Assembly: GCF_019753765.1 (NCBI RefSeq)
Contig: NZ_JAIJZW010000001.1
Span: 229,127 to 293,126 of the forward strand
Origin: Microbacterium marinilacus
GTDB lineage: Bacteria; Actinomycetota; Actinomycetes; Actinomycetales; Microbacteriaceae
Reading direction: 5' to 3'
DNA: 64,000 nt
Under the pieces are notes generated by a model. That model was not told where the DNA came from. It saw only the letters and a program-made list of their open reading frames with translations, and ran no database searches. Positions within the stretch are counted from its first letter, which is position 1. Each line of letters opens with the position of its first letter. The position numbers were made by a program, and so were the translations under genes. Below are positions 44,333-53,414 of the stretch, one piece after another.

Positions 44333-44404
44333 CTCGAGCCGGCATGTCCTCGTCCACCCGGCATCGGATCACCTGCCGGGTCGCGGGGAACATGCGGGCT
44401 CGGC
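44333..44404. repeat. 72-bp nested palindrome, right copy
   Basis: This copy starts ten bases after the AbiEi-like stop and differs from the left copy at three positions, one in the outer arm region and two in the inner loop. The inner 8-bp stem is conserved in both. Confidence 0.85.
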
Positions 44405-44498
44405 AGACGGACGGGCGGACGGGCACCGTGGGCGGCGTGTGTTGCGGTGTGTGACGGGCAGCGTGACACGGGTCGCGGGGGTTCCTAGCGTGGGGGGC

Positions 44499-44747
44499 AT
44501 GAGCGACAACGCGACGCGAGAGCTGCTGCCGGTGCAGCGGGCCATCGTCTCGGCCTGGCCGAGCGCATGGATCGACGCGTTCGCGATGTGCTCCGACGAC
44601 GGCGGGATCACGCTGGTCGCGCTCGACGGCGAGACCATCGCGCTCGACGCACGCGTCACCGCGGCCGCGGGGGAGCCGGTGGCGTTCCACCGCGTCGCCG
44701 AGGTGCTCTCGGTCGGCGGCGAGCTGATCCGCGCGCGCCGCCGCTGA
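44499..44747 (+). CDS. Small conserved-type hypothetical protein
   Basis: This 82-residue acidic protein of unknown family (starts MSDNATRELLPVQRAIVSAWP, ends LIRARRR) looks soluble, with no signal peptide or membrane span. TAGCGT lies seven bases before the ATG, supporting a real leaderless gene. It converges on the copper-storage-type gene. No function is assigned. Confidence 0.6.
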   Translation: MSDNATRELLPVQRAIVSAWPSAWIDAFAMCSDDGGITLVALDGETIALDARVTAAAGEPVAFHRVAEVLSVGGELIRARRR

Positions 44748-44781
44748 GCGCTCCGCGGGCCGGGCCCGCGGCGGACGGCGA

Positions 44782-45186
44782 TCAGGCCATCGACATCGAG
44801 GCCATCGCCGTGCGGCAGGTCTCGACCATCGCCTCGCACGCCATGGCGCAGATGCGGCAGTGCTCGTGCATCTCGGCATGCATGCGACACTCGGCGGCAC
44901 ACGCCTCGCCCATGGTCATGCACGCGGTCATGATGGCGCGCATGACTCCGGGCTCGTAGCCCATCGGACGCATCATCATGCGCATCGTCGTGGTCGCGAC
45001 GTCCGCCATGTTGGCGCACATCGCCGCGCACGTCGCCATGTCGTCCCCGGCATCCGCGTCGGCGCACATCGTCGCCGTCATGCTGACCGCCGAGCACGCC
45101 TCGATGCACTCCTGCATCATCGGCATCTCCATGCCCGTCGACGACGCCTTCGGCATCGCGCTCATCATGTCCATCATCGTGCTCAT
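44782..45186 (-). CDS. Met/Cys-rich four-helix-bundle copper-storage-type protein (Csp/DUF326-like)
   Basis: This 134-residue protein has 12 cysteines and about 30 methionines. Cysteines are in helical spacing (CIEACSAV, CAAMC, CMTMGEACAAEC, HCRICAMACEAMVETC), as in Csp proteins that hold many Cu(I) ions inside a four-helix bundle. No Sec or Tat signal is seen, so it should be cytosolic, but the N-terminus is unusually Met-rich (STMMDMMSAM). AAGGGGA precedes the ATG. No copper pump or CsoR gene is adjacent. Confidence 0.85.
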   Translation of the reverse strand: MSTMMDMMSAMPKASSTGMEMPMMQECIEACSAVSMTATMCADADAGDDMATCAAMCANMADVATTTMRMMMRPMGYEPGVMRAIMTACMTMGEACAAECRMHAEMHEHCRICAMACEAMVETCRTAMASMSMA

Positions 45187-45245
45187 TCCGGTTCCCCTTC
45201 TCGAGTCGCCGTCCGCCTGACCGGGACGTCCTGTCGGCAGGTTAC

Positions 45246-45266
45246 GTCGGGCCCGGCCGGGCCGAC
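45246..45266 (-). terminator. Hairpin after the phosphohexomutase gene
   Basis: GTCGG...CCGAC with further internal GC pairing forms a compact stem eight bases past the stop of the mutase gene and upstream of the copper-protein gene. Confidence 0.5.
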
Positions 45267-45274
45267 AAGGGAGC

Positions 45275-46933
45275 TCAGGCGAGCCGGTCCAGCAGCTCCC
45301 GCACGGCGGCCTCGAGACCGGCCAGCCGCGCCGCGGAGTCCTCGACGGACTCGCCGCGCACGTCGAGGTAGACCTTGAGCTTGGGCTCGGTGCCGCTGGG
45401 GCGGAAGATCAGGCGCGAGCCGTCGACGAGCCGGTAGCGCAGGACGTCGCCGCCCAGCCCCGCCGGATCCTGCAGCAGGTCGTCGGCGGCGTCGACCGAC
45501 AGGTCGCCGAACGCGACCGGCGGATCGGCGCGCAGCGCGGCCATCATCGTCGCGATCGCCGAGACCTCCGCGACGCGCACCGACACCTGCCCGCTCGCGT
45601 AGAACCCGATCTCGCGGGTCAGCTCGGCCAGGAGGTCGGCGATGGTGGCGCCGCGCCCACGGGCCTCGGCGGCCAGCTCCAGGAACGCGACCGACGCCGA
45701 GATGCCGTCCTTGTCGCGGACGGTGTCCGGGTTCACCAGATAGCCGAGCGCCTCCTCGAAGCCGAAGACCATGCCGGGCGCGCGCGAGATCCACTTGAAG
45801 CCCGTGAGGGTCTCGTGGAAGCCGAGGCCGTACTGCTCGGCGATGGCGCCGAGCCCCGGCGACGACACGAGCGAGCAGGCGAGGGACGCACCGGGCGTGC
45901 CGGATGCGGCGCGGGCGGCACGGCGACCCAGCAGCAGGCCGACCTCGTTGCCCGTGAGGCGTCGCCAGCCGTCCGCCGCGGGGATCGCGACGGCGAGGCG
46001 GTCGGCGTCCGGGTCCTGGGCGATCACGAACTCCGCGTCGGCGGCGCGCGCGGCGGCGAACGCGAGGTCCATCGCGCCCGGCTCCTCGGGGTTCGGGAAC
46101 GACACGGTGGGGAACGAGCCGTCCGGCTCGATCTGCTCGGTCACCAGAACCGGCGCCGGGTACCCGGCGGTCTCCAGGACGCGCGAGAACGTCTCCCAGC
46201 CCACCCCGTGCATCGCCGTGTACACCCAGCGGGTGCCGGCCGCGCCGTCGGGGGCGGGGCCGACGGCCGCGGTCGCCGTCACGTACGCGTCGACGACCGC
46301 CTCGTCGGCGACCTCGTAGTCGGTCGAGCGGGGAAGCTCCGCGACGGTCGTGCCGTCCGCGATCCGCCGGATGCTGGCCGCGATGGCGGCGTCGGACGGC
46401 GCCACGATCTGCGAGCCCTGGTCGCCGCCGCCGAGGTAGACCTTGTAGCCGTTGTCCTGCGGAGGGTTGTGGCTCGCGGTGACCATGACGCCCGCGTCGG
46501 CGCCGAGGTGCCGCACGGCGAAGGCGAGCACCGGGGTCGGCAGGCGCCGCGGCAGCAGCACCGCCCGCAGGCCGGCGCCCGCGAACAGCTCGGCCGAGTC
46601 GCGCGCGAACACGTCGGAGTTGCGGCGGCCGTCGTAGCCGACGACGACCGTCGGGGTCCCCTCGGGATCGCGCTCGCGCAGGTAGGCGGCGAAGCCGGCC
46701 GCCGCCTGGGCCACGAGCACGCGGTTCATGCGGTTGCTGCCCGCGCCCAGCGCGCCGCGCAGTCCCGCGGTGCCGAACTGCAGGCGGCCGTCGAACCGGT
46801 CGTCCAGGTCGTCGACGGCGTCCTCGTCGCCCGACTCCGCGCGCTCGATCAGGTCCTCCAGCTCGGCGCGGGTCTCGTCGTCCGGGTCCTGCGCGAGCCA
46901 GTCGCGTGCCAGGTCCAGCACGTCGGCGCTCAC
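45275..46933 (-). CDS. pmmB: Phosphohexomutase/phosphopentomutase family protein (PmmB-like)
   Basis: This 552-residue alpha-D-phosphohexomutase has the phosphoserine loop TASHNPPQDNGYK, the metal loop DPDADR, and RPSGTEPKLKVYL for the phosphate site. It starts at GTG with a GTGA overlap to the purine nucleoside phosphorylase. That pairing suggests it may act on (deoxy)ribose-1-phosphate released by the phosphorylase, besides or instead of hexose phosphates. Confidence 0.92.
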   Translation of the reverse strand: MSADVLDLARDWLAQDPDDETRAELEDLIERAESGDEDAVDDLDDRFDGRLQFGTAGLRGALGAGSNRMNRVLVAQAAAGFAAYLRERDPEGTPTVVVGYDGRRNSDVFARDSAELFAGAGLRAVLLPRRLPTPVLAFAVRHLGADAGVMVTASHNPPQDNGYKVYLGGGDQGSQIVAPSDAAIAASIRRIADGTTVAELPRSTDYEVADEAVVDAYVTATAAVGPAPDGAAGTRWVYTAMHGVGWETFSRVLETAGYPAPVLVTEQIEPDGSFPTVSFPNPEEPGAMDLAFAAARAADAEFVIAQDPDADRLAVAIPAADGWRRLTGNEVGLLLGRRAARAASGTPGASLACSLVSSPGLGAIAEQYGLGFHETLTGFKWISRAPGMVFGFEEALGYLVNPDTVRDKDGISASVAFLELAAEARGRGATIADLLAELTREIGFYASGQVSVRVAEVSAIATMMAALRADPPVAFGDLSVDAADDLLQDPAGLGGDVLRYRLVDGSRLIFRPSGTEPKLKVYLDVRGESVEDSAARLAGLEAAVRELLDRLA

Positions 46934-47754
46934 AGGCGCCCGATCACTCGTGCGAGCAGGTCGGAGATCACGGGCTCCGCGGTGCGGCCGGCCTCGATGA
47001 CCTCCTCGTGGCTGAGCGGATCGGGCGAGATGCCGGCGGCGAGGTTGGTGATGAGCGAGAAGCCGAGCACCTCCATGCCCGCCTCGCGCGCCGCGATGGC
47101 CTCCAGCGCCGTCGACATGCCGACGATGTGGCCGCCGATGGCCTTCGCCATCTGCACCTCGGCCGGCGTCTCGTAGTGCGGTCCGCGGAACTGGCAGTAG
47201 ACGCCCTCGTCGAGCGACGGGTCGACCTCGCGGGCGAGATCGCGCAGGCGCCGGGAGTAGAGATCGGTCAGGTCGATGAACGTCGCTCCCTCGAGCGGCG
47301 AGTCGGCCGTGAGGTTGATGTGGTCGCTGATCAGCACGGGCTGGCCGGGCTGCCACGTCTCCCGGATGCCGCCGGCGCCGTTGGTGAGCACCATGGTGGT
47401 CGCGCCCGTCGCGGCGGCGGTGCGCACGCTGTGCACGACGCGTCGCACGCCGTGGCCCTCGTAGTAATGGGTGCGCGCGCCGATCACGAGCACCGCGCGG
47501 CCGCCCGGCGTGCGCAGCGAGCGGATCGTCCCGACGTGACCCGCGAGGGCGGGTTTCGAGAAGCCGGTCACGTCCGTCGCCGGGATCTCGGCGACGGTCT
47601 CGCCGATCAGCTCAGTGGCCTTGCCCCACCCGCTGCCCAGCGTCACGGCGATGTCGTGGCGCTCCACGCCGGTCAGGCGGGCGATGTCGGCGGCGGCGGT
47701 CTGCGCGACCTCGAACGGCGAGGCAGCGGCGTCCAGGGGATGGGCGTTCGTCAT
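46930..47754 (-). CDS. deoD: Purine nucleoside phosphorylase
   Basis: This 274-residue trimeric-type PNP splits purine nucleosides with phosphate. It shows TLGSGWGK, the phosphate loop region GRTHYYEGH-like GARTHYYEGHGV, LTNGAGG and the purine-binding MSTALEAIAAREAGMEVLGFS-type segment. TATCGT lies six bases before the ATG, so it is probably leaderless. It is co-transcribed with the mutase gene. Confidence 0.94.
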   Translation of the reverse strand: MTNAHPLDAAASPFEVAQTAAADIARLTGVERHDIAVTLGSGWGKATELIGETVAEIPATDVTGFSKPALAGHVGTIRSLRTPGGRAVLVIGARTHYYEGHGVRRVVHSVRTAAATGATTMVLTNGAGGIRETWQPGQPVLISDHINLTADSPLEGATFIDLTDLYSRRLRDLAREVDPSLDEGVYCQFRGPHYETPAEVQMAKAIGGHIVGMSTALEAIAAREAGMEVLGFSLITNLAAGISPDPLSHEEVIEAGRTAEPVISDLLARVIGRL

Positions 47755-47848
47755 GGCATCACGATACCCAGCGCGTCGCCGCTCGATGCTGGGAGCCGCC
47801 GGCCCGTCGTCGTTCGCCGCCGCCTGCCGAGTGGGGAAGAATGGGCGC

Positions 47849-49282
47849 ATGGTCTTCGATTTCGAGCGCAGGCAGCGGATCGCGATCCTGGGCGGCGGTC
47901 CGGGCGGCTACGAGGCGGCGCTCGCGGGCGCCCAGCTGGGCGCCGATGTGACCGTCGTCGAGCGTGCCGGCATCGGCGGCTCCGCCGTGATCACCGACGT
48001 CGTGCCGTCGAAGACCCTGATCGCCACCGCCGACGCCGCCTTGGCCGTCGCAGAGGCCGGCGACCTCGGCGTCCAGTTCTACGCGAAGGGCGACACGGGC
48101 AAGCCGCTCAAGCCCGAGATCGCGATCAACCTGCTCGCGATCAACAAGCGCCTGCTCGCCCTGGCCGGGCAGCAGTCGGAGGACATGCGCAGCCGGCTGC
48201 TCGAGGCGGGCGTCCGGATCATCGCGGGCCACGGCCGGCTTGAGGGCGACGACGCGGTGGTGGTCGCCACGGGCCCCGACGGCACCGACTTCGACCGGAT
48301 CGAGGCCGACACGGTCGTGATCTCGACCGGCGCGACGCCGCGCGAGCTGCCCGCCGCCTGCCCCGACGGCGACCGGATCCTGACCTGGAAGCAGCTCTAC
48401 AACCTCACGGCGCTGCCCGAGCACCTGATCGTCGTCGGCTCCGGCGTCACCGGTGCCGAGTTCGCCTCGGCCTACATGAACCTGGGCGCGAAGGTCACGC
48501 TCGTGTCGAGCCGCGACCAGGTGCTGCCCGGCGAGGACGCCGATGCCGCCCGGGTGCTCGAGAAGGTCTTCCAGCGCGGCGGCATGACGCTGCTGGCGAA
48601 GGCCCGTGCCGAGAAGGTCGAGAACGTCGGCGACCGCGTCGTCGTGACGCTCGCCGACGGCCGGACCGTCGAGGGCTCGCACTGCCTCATGGCCGTCGGC
48701 GCGATCCCGAACACCGCCGGCATCGGCCTCGAGGAGGCCGGCGTGCAGATGACCGAGACGGGGCACATCCGCGTCAACAAGGTCAGCCGCACCTCGGTGC
48801 CGAACATCTACGCCGCCGGCGACTGCACGACGCTGATGCCGCTCGCGTCCGTGGCGTCCATGCAGGGGCGCACCGCCGTCTTCCACGCCATGGGCGACAC
48901 CGCGATCCCGCTCGAGGAGCGGAAGATCGCGTCCAACATCTTCACCAACCCCGAGATCGCGACGGTGGGCTGGACGGAGCAGCAGATCGACGACCGCGTC
49001 GTCGACGGCGAGGTCTACACGCTGCCGCTGTCGGCCAACCCGCGGGCCAAGATGATGGGCGTCAAGGACGGCTTCGTGAAGCTGTTCGCCCGCACCGGGT
49101 CGGGCACCGTGATCGGCGGCGTCATCGTCGCCCCGAAGGCGTCGGAGCTGATCTTCCCGCTCTCGCTCGCCGTCGAGCGCCGCCTGACGGTCGACCAGCT
49201 CGCGCGGGCGTTCGCCGCGTACCCCTCGCTGACCGGGTCCATCACGGACGCGGCGCGCGCCATGCACCACGTCGCCAGCTGA
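47849..49282 (+). CDS. lpdA: LpdA-type NAD(P)H oxidoreductase lacking the redox disulfide
   Basis: This 477-residue flavoprotein has the disulfide-reductase fold (ILGGGPGGYEAALAGAQLG, VVGSGVTGAEFASAY, IYAAGDCTTLMPLASVA). The usual CxxxxC before PSK is absent: Ala46 and Val51 occupy the positions in GIGGSAVITDVVPSK. It therefore cannot be a classical dihydrolipoamide dehydrogenase. It resembles mycobacterial LpdA (Rv3303c), a quinone reductase. The gene is divergent from deoD. Confidence 0.85.
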   Translation: MVFDFERRQRIAILGGGPGGYEAALAGAQLGADVTVVERAGIGGSAVITDVVPSKTLIATADAALAVAEAGDLGVQFYAKGDTGKPLKPEIAINLLAINKRLLALAGQQSEDMRSRLLEAGVRIIAGHGRLEGDDAVVVATGPDGTDFDRIEADTVVISTGATPRELPAACPDGDRILTWKQLYNLTALPEHLIVVGSGVTGAEFASAYMNLGAKVTLVSSRDQVLPGEDADAARVLEKVFQRGGMTLLAKARAEKVENVGDRVVVTLADGRTVEGSHCLMAVGAIPNTAGIGLEEAGVQMTETGHIRVNKVSRTSVPNIYAAGDCTTLMPLASVASMQGRTAVFHAMGDTAIPLEERKIASNIFTNPEIATVGWTEQQIDDRVVDGEVYTLPLSANPRAKMMGVKDGFVKLFARTGSGTVIGGVIVAPKASELIFPLSLAVERRLTVDQLARAFAAYPSLTGSITDAARAMHHVAS

Positions 49283-49365
49283 CGCCCGCCGCGGCCCGAA
49301 CGGCGGCCGATCTGCCCGATGTCAGGAGGCCGACACCCCCGCCGGGGGCACGACGGCGCGCCTCG

Positions 49366-51138
49366 TCAGTCGGAGATCTGCAGCAGCTGGTGCCCGGCCG
49401 GGACGGTCGAGCCGGGGGCCGCGTCGATGGCACGGACGACCCCGTCCTTGTGCGCCTGCAGGGGCTGCTCCATCTTCATCGCCTCGAGCACGACGACCAG
49501 GTCGCCCTTGACGACCGACTGGCCCTCCTCGACCGCGACCTTGACGACCGTGGCCTGCATGGGCGACTTCAGCGCGTCGCCGGAGGCGCCGCTCGTGACG
49601 GCGCCGGCGGCGTGGCTGCGGCGCGAGGGCGGCACGATGGCGGGGCGGCCCTGCGTGCCGGGCGCCTGCGCGATCCGATCGGGGAGGCTCACCTCCAGGC
49701 GCTTGCCGGCGACCTCGACGACCACCGTGTGGCGGTTCTCGGCGGGCTGGGGAGCCTCGAGCTCCCCGTCCCATGCGGCGATGTCGTTCACGAACTCGGT
49801 CTCGATCCAGCGCGTGTAGACGCCGAAGACGCCGTCCTCGGCCGTGAAGGCCGCGTCGCGCACCACCTTGCGGTGGAAGGGCAGCACCGTGGGCAGACCC
49901 GCGACCTCGAACTCGTCCAGCGCCCGGCGCGAGCGCTCCAGCGCCTCGGCGCGGTCGCGGCCCGTGACGATGATCTTCGCCAGCAGCGAGTCGAACGCGC
50001 CCCCCACGACGTCGCCTGCGGTGACGCCCGAGTCGAGTCGGATGCCCGGGCCGCCGAAGGTCTTGAACACGTGGATCGGTCCGGGCTGGGGGAGGAACCC
50101 GCGACCCGGGTCCTCGCCGTTGATGCGGAACTCGATGGAGTGGCCCTGAGGCGCCGGGTCGTCGTAGTCGATCGTGCCGCCCGCGGCGATGCGGAACTGC
50201 TCGCGCACCAGGTCGATGCCGGTGACCTCCTCGGACACCGGGTGCTCGACCTGCAGGCGGGTGTTGACCTCGAGGAACGAGATCGTGCCGTCGGCGCCGA
50301 TCAGGAACTCGCACGTGCCGGCGCCGGTGTAGCCCACCTCGCGCAGGATCGCCTTGGAGGCGCCGTACAGCGTGGCGTTCTGCTCGTCGGTGAGGAACGG
50401 CGCGGGCGCCTCCTCCACCAGCTTCTGGTGGCGCCGCTGCAGCGAGCAGTCGCGCGTGGAGATCACCACGACGTTGCCCTCGGCATCGGCGAGGCACTGC
50501 GTCTCGACGTGGCGCGGCTTGTCGAGGTACTTCTCGACGAAGCACTCGCCACGGCCGAACGCGGCGATCGCCTCGCGCGTGGCGGACTCGAACATCTCCG
50601 GCACCTCGTCGAGCGTCCGCGCGACCTTGAGCCCGCGTCCGCCGCCGCCGTACGCGGCCTTGATCGCGATCGGCAGGCCCACCTCCTTCGCGAAGGCGAC
50701 CACCTCGTCCGCGGTCTCGACGGGACCGGGCGTGCCGGGGGCCAGCGGCGCGCCGACCTTCTCCGCCACGTGCCGCGCGGTGACCTTGTCGCCGAGCGCC
50801 TCGATGGCCTCGGGCGACGGGCCGATCCAGATCAGGCCCGCTCCCTGGACGGCGCGGGCGAAGTCGGCGTTCTCGGCGAGGAACCCGTAGCCGGGGTGCA
50901 CGGCGTCGGCGCCCGAGCGGCGTGCCACCGAGAGGATCTTGTCGATCTGGAGGTACGTGTCGGCGCTGGTCGCCCCGTCGAGGGCGTACGCCTCGTCGGC
51001 GAGCCGCGCGTGCAGCGCGTCGCGGTCGGGGTCGGCGTAGACGGCGACGGAGGAGATCCCCGAGTCGCGGGCCGCGCGGATGATGCGGACGGCGATCTCG
51101 CCGCGGTTCGCGATGAGCACCTTGGCGATGGCAGGCAT
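49366..51138 (-). CDS. accA3: Acyl-CoA carboxylase alpha subunit (biotin carboxylase plus BCCP)
   Basis: This 590-residue protein has a biotin carboxylase domain ([22 protein letters not shown] loop [23 protein letters not shown]) and a C-terminal biotinyl domain with EAMKM carrying the biotinylated lysine. It should pair with the AccD/AccE pair at 56653-58496 to make malonyl- or methylmalonyl-CoA. TAGGCT seven bases before the ATG indicates a leaderless mRNA. Confidence 0.95.
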   Translation of the reverse strand: MPAIAKVLIANRGEIAVRIIRAARDSGISSVAVYADPDRDALHARLADEAYALDGATSADTYLQIDKILSVARRSGADAVHPGYGFLAENADFARAVQGAGLIWIGPSPEAIEALGDKVTARHVAEKVGAPLAPGTPGPVETADEVVAFAKEVGLPIAIKAAYGGGGRGLKVARTLDEVPEMFESATREAIAAFGRGECFVEKYLDKPRHVETQCLADAEGNVVVISTRDCSLQRRHQKLVEEAPAPFLTDEQNATLYGASKAILREVGYTGAGTCEFLIGADGTISFLEVNTRLQVEHPVSEEVTGIDLVREQFRIAAGGTIDYDDPAPQGHSIEFRINGEDPGRGFLPQPGPIHVFKTFGGPGIRLDSGVTAGDVVGGAFDSLLAKIIVTGRDRAEALERSRRALDEFEVAGLPTVLPFHRKVVRDAAFTAEDGVFGVYTRWIETEFVNDIAAWDGELEAPQPAENRHTVVVEVAGKRLEVSLPDRIAQAPGTQGRPAIVPPSRRSHAAGAVTSGASGDALKSPMQATVVKVAVEEGQSVVKGDLVVVLEAMKMEQPLQAHKDGVVRAIDAAPGSTVPAGHQLLQISD

Positions 51139-51263
51139 GGGTTCGAGCCTACCGACGCCCGGCGGGTGTTCTTTGAGGACCCTCGACAAGAAAACCCGGC
51201 GAACGTGTCGCACCGTCTACGACTGCTGCGTTCGGGCGTCCCGCTCGGGCGCCGCTGCGTCGG

Positions 51264-51923
51264 TCAGGTGGTCGCGGACGGGGCGTTCCACAGGTCGGTC
51301 CAGGCGACGCCGAGATCGCGCACCAGGCGGCGGATCGTCGACAGCGACATCCCGACGACCGTCGACGGATCGCCGTCGACGCGTTCGATGAACGCCCCGC
51401 CGAGGCTGTCGACCGTGAAGGCCCCCGCCACGTGCAGCGGCTCGCCCGTCGCGACGTAAGCCGCGATCTCGGCGTCGTCCACGTCGGAGGCGAACGTCAC
51501 CGACGCCTCGGCGACCGCGAACGCCTCCACGGGCTCCGTGCCGGGCGCGACGCGGAAGACGCTGTGTCCCGAGTGCAGCACACCCGTCCGCCCGCGCATG
51601 CCGCGCCAGCGCTCGGTCGCCGCCTCCGCCGTGTGCGGCTTGCCGTAGACGACGCCGTCGAGCTCGAACATCGAGTCGCCGCCGATCACGATGCCGTCGA
51701 AGCCCGCGCGCTCGTCCGCGAGGCGGAGCGCGACGTCCTCGGCCTTGCGGCGGGCCAGCAGCAGCACGTGCTCGGCGGGCGGGAGGGCGCGGCCCTCGCG
51801 GGCCTCGGTCTGAGCGACCACGGCCTCCTCGTCGACGTCCGGCGCCGACGTCTCCGGCTCGATCCCCGCCTGCCGCAGCAGCATCAGGCGGGCGGGGGAC
51901 GTCGAGGCGAGGCAGACCTGCAT
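51264..51923 (-). CDS. maf: Maf-family nucleotide pyrophosphatase
   Basis: This 219-residue protein has the family start LASTSPARLMLLRQAGI and the catalytic region GGDSMFELDGVVYGKP. Maf proteins hydrolyse modified or non-canonical nucleoside triphosphates. TACGGT lies six bases before the ATG. It is divergent from the RNA methyltransferase gene and follows accA3 in the same orientation. Confidence 0.92.
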   Translation of the reverse strand: MQVCLASTSPARLMLLRQAGIEPETSAPDVDEEAVVAQTEAREGRALPPAEHVLLLARRKAEDVALRLADERAGFDGIVIGGDSMFELDGVVYGKPHTAEAATERWRGMRGRTGVLHSGHSVFRVAPGTEPVEAFAVAEASVTFASDVDDAEIAAYVATGEPLHVAGAFTVDSLGGAFIERVDGDPSTVVGMSLSTIRRLVRDLGVAWTDLWNAPSATT

Positions 51924-51989
51924 GCGTCCACCGTAATCGCGACGGTGGGGCGGGGCGTTCGGTCAGGTCGTCTCTGAGACGATGGAGCC

Positions 51990-53336
51990 ATGCAGAGCGG
52001 GGAGACGGTCGACCTGGACGTGACCGGGGTCGCACACGGGGGAGTGTTCGTGGCGCGCCACGGCGAGGGGCGCGACGGCACCGCCGGCGGGCAGGTGGTG
52101 TTCGTCCCGGACGCGCTGCCGGGCGAGCGGATCCGCGCCCGCATCACCGACGTCAAGAAGTCGTTCGCCCGCGCCGAGGCCCTCGAGGTGCTCGACGCGT
52201 CCGACGACCGCCGCGATCACGTGTGGGACCAGGCGGACATCTCGCAGGCGCCCGAACGCCGTCCGGGCGGCGCCGACTTCGGCCACATCGACCTGGCGCG
52301 CCAGCGCGCGCTCAAGGCGCAGGTGCTGCGCGAGGCCTTCGAGCGCTTCGCCGGCGGACCGATCGACGTCGAGGTGGAGGCGCCCGAGGACGTCCTGGGA
52401 GCCGAGCACCCGGCCGTGCGCGGCACGACGGCGGGCACCGGGTACCGCACCCGCGTGAGCCTCCACGTCGACGGCGCCGGTCGCAACGGCCCGTACGCCG
52501 CCCGCAGCCACACGGTGATCCCCGTCGACGCGCTGCCCCTGGCCACGCCCGACGTCGAGGCGGTCGCCGTCGCCCTGCGCAACGCCCCCGAGGGGCGGGT
52601 CGACCTGGTGCAGGCCGCCGACGGCGGCGTGCGCACGCTGCGCCGGCCCGCCCGCACCGGCGAGCGTCGGCGTCGTTTCGCCGGCAAGCCGCCGCGCGCG
52701 CCGCAGGATCGGTCCGCCGGGGACCGCCAGGCCCCCGCGGGTCCCGAGGTCGTGACGGAGGTCGTGGGCGACCGGTCGTTCCAGGTCGACGTCGGCGGCT
52801 TCTGGCAGGTGCACCGGGCGGCGGCCGCGACGCTCGATCGGGCCGTGCGCGACGCCCTGGGCGAGCTGTCGAGCGACGCATGGCACCTCGACCTCTACGG
52901 CGGGGTGGGCCTGTTCGCCGCCGCGCTGGGCGACCTCGCGGGCCGTGCGCGCATCACGACGGTGGAGTCGGATCCGCGTGCCACGCAGCACGCGGAGCAG
53001 AACCTCGCCGACCACGGGGCCGAGGCCGTCACCGCGCGCGTCGACCGGTTCCTGTCGCGTCTGTCGAGCCAGGCGAGCCTGTTCGATCGCGAGATGCTCA
53101 CGCGCGGCGTGACGCTGCTCGACCCGCCCCGCTCCGGCGCGGGCCGCGAGATCGTCGAGGCGGTCGCCGACCTCGGGTCGTCGCGCGTCGCGTACGTGGC
53201 GTGCGACCCCGTCGCATTGGCCCGCGACGTCGGCTACTTCCGTGGCGTCGGGTACGAGGTGCGCTCCGTCCGCGCCTTCGACCTCTTCCCGAACTCGCAC
53301 CACGTCGAGGCGATCGCGGTCCTGGGCCGGGACTGA
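51990..53336 (+). CDS. TRAM-domain RNA m5U methyltransferase (TrmA/RumA family)
   Basis: This 448-residue protein has an N-terminal TRAM domain (to about residue 60) and a SAM-dependent methyltransferase domain with DLYGGVGLFAAALG, the LDPPRSGAG motif and the catalytic cysteine in YVACDPVALARD. The cysteines that hold an iron-sulfur cluster in RlmD are not seen between the domains. The target uridine in rRNA or tRNA is uncertain. A basic, disordered insert lies at about 225-255. Confidence 0.9.
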   Translation: MQSGETVDLDVTGVAHGGVFVARHGEGRDGTAGGQVVFVPDALPGERIRARITDVKKSFARAEALEVLDASDDRRDHVWDQADISQAPERRPGGADFGHIDLARQRALKAQVLREAFERFAGGPIDVEVEAPEDVLGAEHPAVRGTTAGTGYRTRVSLHVDGAGRNGPYAARSHTVIPVDALPLATPDVEAVAVALRNAPEGRVDLVQAADGGVRTLRRPARTGERRRRFAGKPPRAPQDRSAGDRQAPAGPEVVTEVVGDRSFQVDVGGFWQVHRAAAATLDRAVRDALGELSSDAWHLDLYGGVGLFAAALGDLAGRARITTVESDPRATQHAEQNLADHGAEAVTARVDRFLSRLSSQASLFDREMLTRGVTLLDPPRSGAGREIVEAVADLGSSRVAYVACDPVALARDVGYFRGVGYEVRSVRAFDLFPNSHHVEAIAVLGRD

Positions 53337-53414
53337 CCTCCGCGGTCGCGAGCCGGGTCACGTCGGGCGCGGGTCGCCACGGGGACGACCGGGCCGCCGG
53401 ATAGGATCGTCCGC

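Noticed and set aside
43216..44404. Insertion sequence bounded by the 72-bp repeats
   Set aside because: The repeats are direct rather than terminal inverted, no transposase motifs are in the enclosed protein, and no target-site duplication was seen.
47849..49282. Dihydrolipoamide dehydrogenase
   Set aside because: Both active-site cysteines are missing.
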